Below, in pieces: positions 63,301 through 64,000 of a DNA stretch of 64,000 nt. The stretch is from Datisca glomerata (Eukaryota > Streptophyta > Magnoliopsida > Cucurbitales > Datiscaceae). The stretch spans positions 372,001 to 436,000 of the forward strand of contig QANY01002976.1 in assembly GCA_003255025.1 (NCBI GenBank), written 5' to 3'. Made by a program: the position numbers and the translations under genes. Each line of letters starts with the position of its first letter. Within the stretch, counting starts at the first letter, position 1. The notes beneath the pieces were generated by a model. It searched no databases, was not told where the DNA came from, and saw nothing but the letters and a program-made list of their open reading frames with translations.

Positions 63301-64000
63301 GAGGCCAGTTATGTGGCTGACTCAAATTTTTCGAAGATTTTAGACTCTGTAGCACTAACCATATATGTTATTCCCTGTAGGGGTTCATAGAAATCAGAAG
63401 GCTTGACGAGGGCGAGTTTAACTTCCGTTAGGGGAATGGAGCACTAGTATCAGTTGTATAAGTTGGAACTATTAAATTGTCATTTGATAACAGTTTTTTG
63501 GTTCTACGAGATGTATATTATATACCAGTATTTGAGAAAAGTTTTATTTCAGTAGCTAGTTTAATCGAGCAAGGATTCTTTATGAATTTCATTGATAAAG
63601 ATATTGGTATTTTTAAAAATGATTGTTTAGTTACAACTGCACTGTTGATAAACAACTTATTCTATGTAAAACCAAAAGTTCAAATGATATGTGACACTAA
63701 AGTAAGTACTGTTTTATAAAGGGATAGTAAAATGTTGAAGTCTAACTTAATCGATCTAACCTACTCGTGGCATTTGCGTCTCAGTCACATTAGCCTAGAA
63801 AAGATTAAAAGACTTGCAAATGATGGTCCATTGTAAACTTTAAGTGTGGGATCACTACCCACATGCGAATTCTGCATAGAAGGTAAAATGATCAAATGAC
63901 CCTTTTCAGTAAAAGGTGAAAGAGCCACTCAATGTCTCGAACTCATACATAGTGATGTATGTGAGCCATTGAATATCTAAACAAGAGGAGGTTATCTATA
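63300..64000 (+). pseudogene. Protease remnant, GAG-pre-integrase and integrase start of the copia element
   Basis: After the knuckle, KILDSVALTIYV stands where copia protease has LDSGATNHVC; the catalytic DSG is lost. The open frame 63477-63719 has LVLRDVYYIPVFEKSFISVA and LIEQGFFMNFIDKDIGIF. Then come YSWHLRLSHISLEKIKRLAN, SLPTCEFCIEGKMIK and RATQCLELIHSDVCEPLNI, the pre-integrase zinc-binding domain and first part of the integrase core. Stops after GPL, MIK and PLNI. The sequence continues past the window. Confidence 0.8.

Larger units (their letters stand above)
58744..64000 (+). mobile_element. Ty1/copia element, partial (runs off the window)
   Basis: LTR, tRNA-Met type primer site, gag with CCHC knuckle, protease remnant, GAG-pre-integrase and the start of the integrase follow in copia order on the plus strand. 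Frames are broken in gag, protease and pre-integrase. The leader between primer site and gag is about 1.9 kb, longer than usual, and holds a repeat cluster. Confidence 0.75.

Overview
The window is nuclear DNA of a dicot-type plant. The evidence is an intact 17-exon host gene with GT-AG introns, tRNA-derived SINEs, Ty1/copia and Ty3/gypsy elements of plant type, CACTA and Mutator-like elements, and AT-rich intergenic DNA. Only one host gene looks functional: cytosolic lysyl-tRNA synthetase on the minus strand (CDS 23008 down to 16494, 625 codons plus stop after splicing). Nearly everything else is layered, decayed transposable-element sequence.

Layout. 1-4568: a non-autonomous LTR element in plus orientation, its left LTR cut by the window edge, with an internal array of about 84-bp tandem repeats. 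4569-6470: featureless AT-rich DNA. 6475-11973: the remains of one CACTA element with a second CACTA element (6690-11930) inside it; the inner one carries minus-strand exons of at least two host genes, a beta-expansin and one I cannot identify. 11974-16493: intergenic DNA. 16494-23430: LysRS with two intronic SINEs and an exon-derived duplication in intron 6.

23564-35675: a decayed Ty3/gypsy element A (gag, protease, RT, RNase H, integrase in order). Its left LTR is split by a CACTA-like piece and its right LTR by a second gypsy element B (28956-35528). B holds a gag and, on the opposite strand, a plant mobile domain (PMD) gene instead of pol. 36650-37325: a small terminal-inverted-repeat element. 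37740-39033 and 51406-51865: the two halves of a plus-strand LINE, separated by a 12.4-kb Mutator-like element. That element carries a PMD gene, a FAR1-type transposase gene, a near-palindromic inverted repeat just after the transposase, and an antisense ORF resembling the N-terminal part of Ulp1-associated MULE proteins. A second LINE of the same family follows on the minus strand (53720-51870).

55494-58743: another non-autonomous LTR element, minus orientation, with a 60-bp tandem array; one LTR is interrupted by a 953-bp element with a 9-bp target duplication. 58744-64000: a Ty1/copia element in plus orientation (LTR, tRNA-Met primer site, gag, protease remnant, pre-integrase, start of integrase) that runs off the window.

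The points most worth following are the gene-capturing CACTA, the PMD genes carried by two unrelated transposon classes, and the hairpin-forming duplication next to the MULE transposase. All calls were made by reading the sequence; no database search was run.
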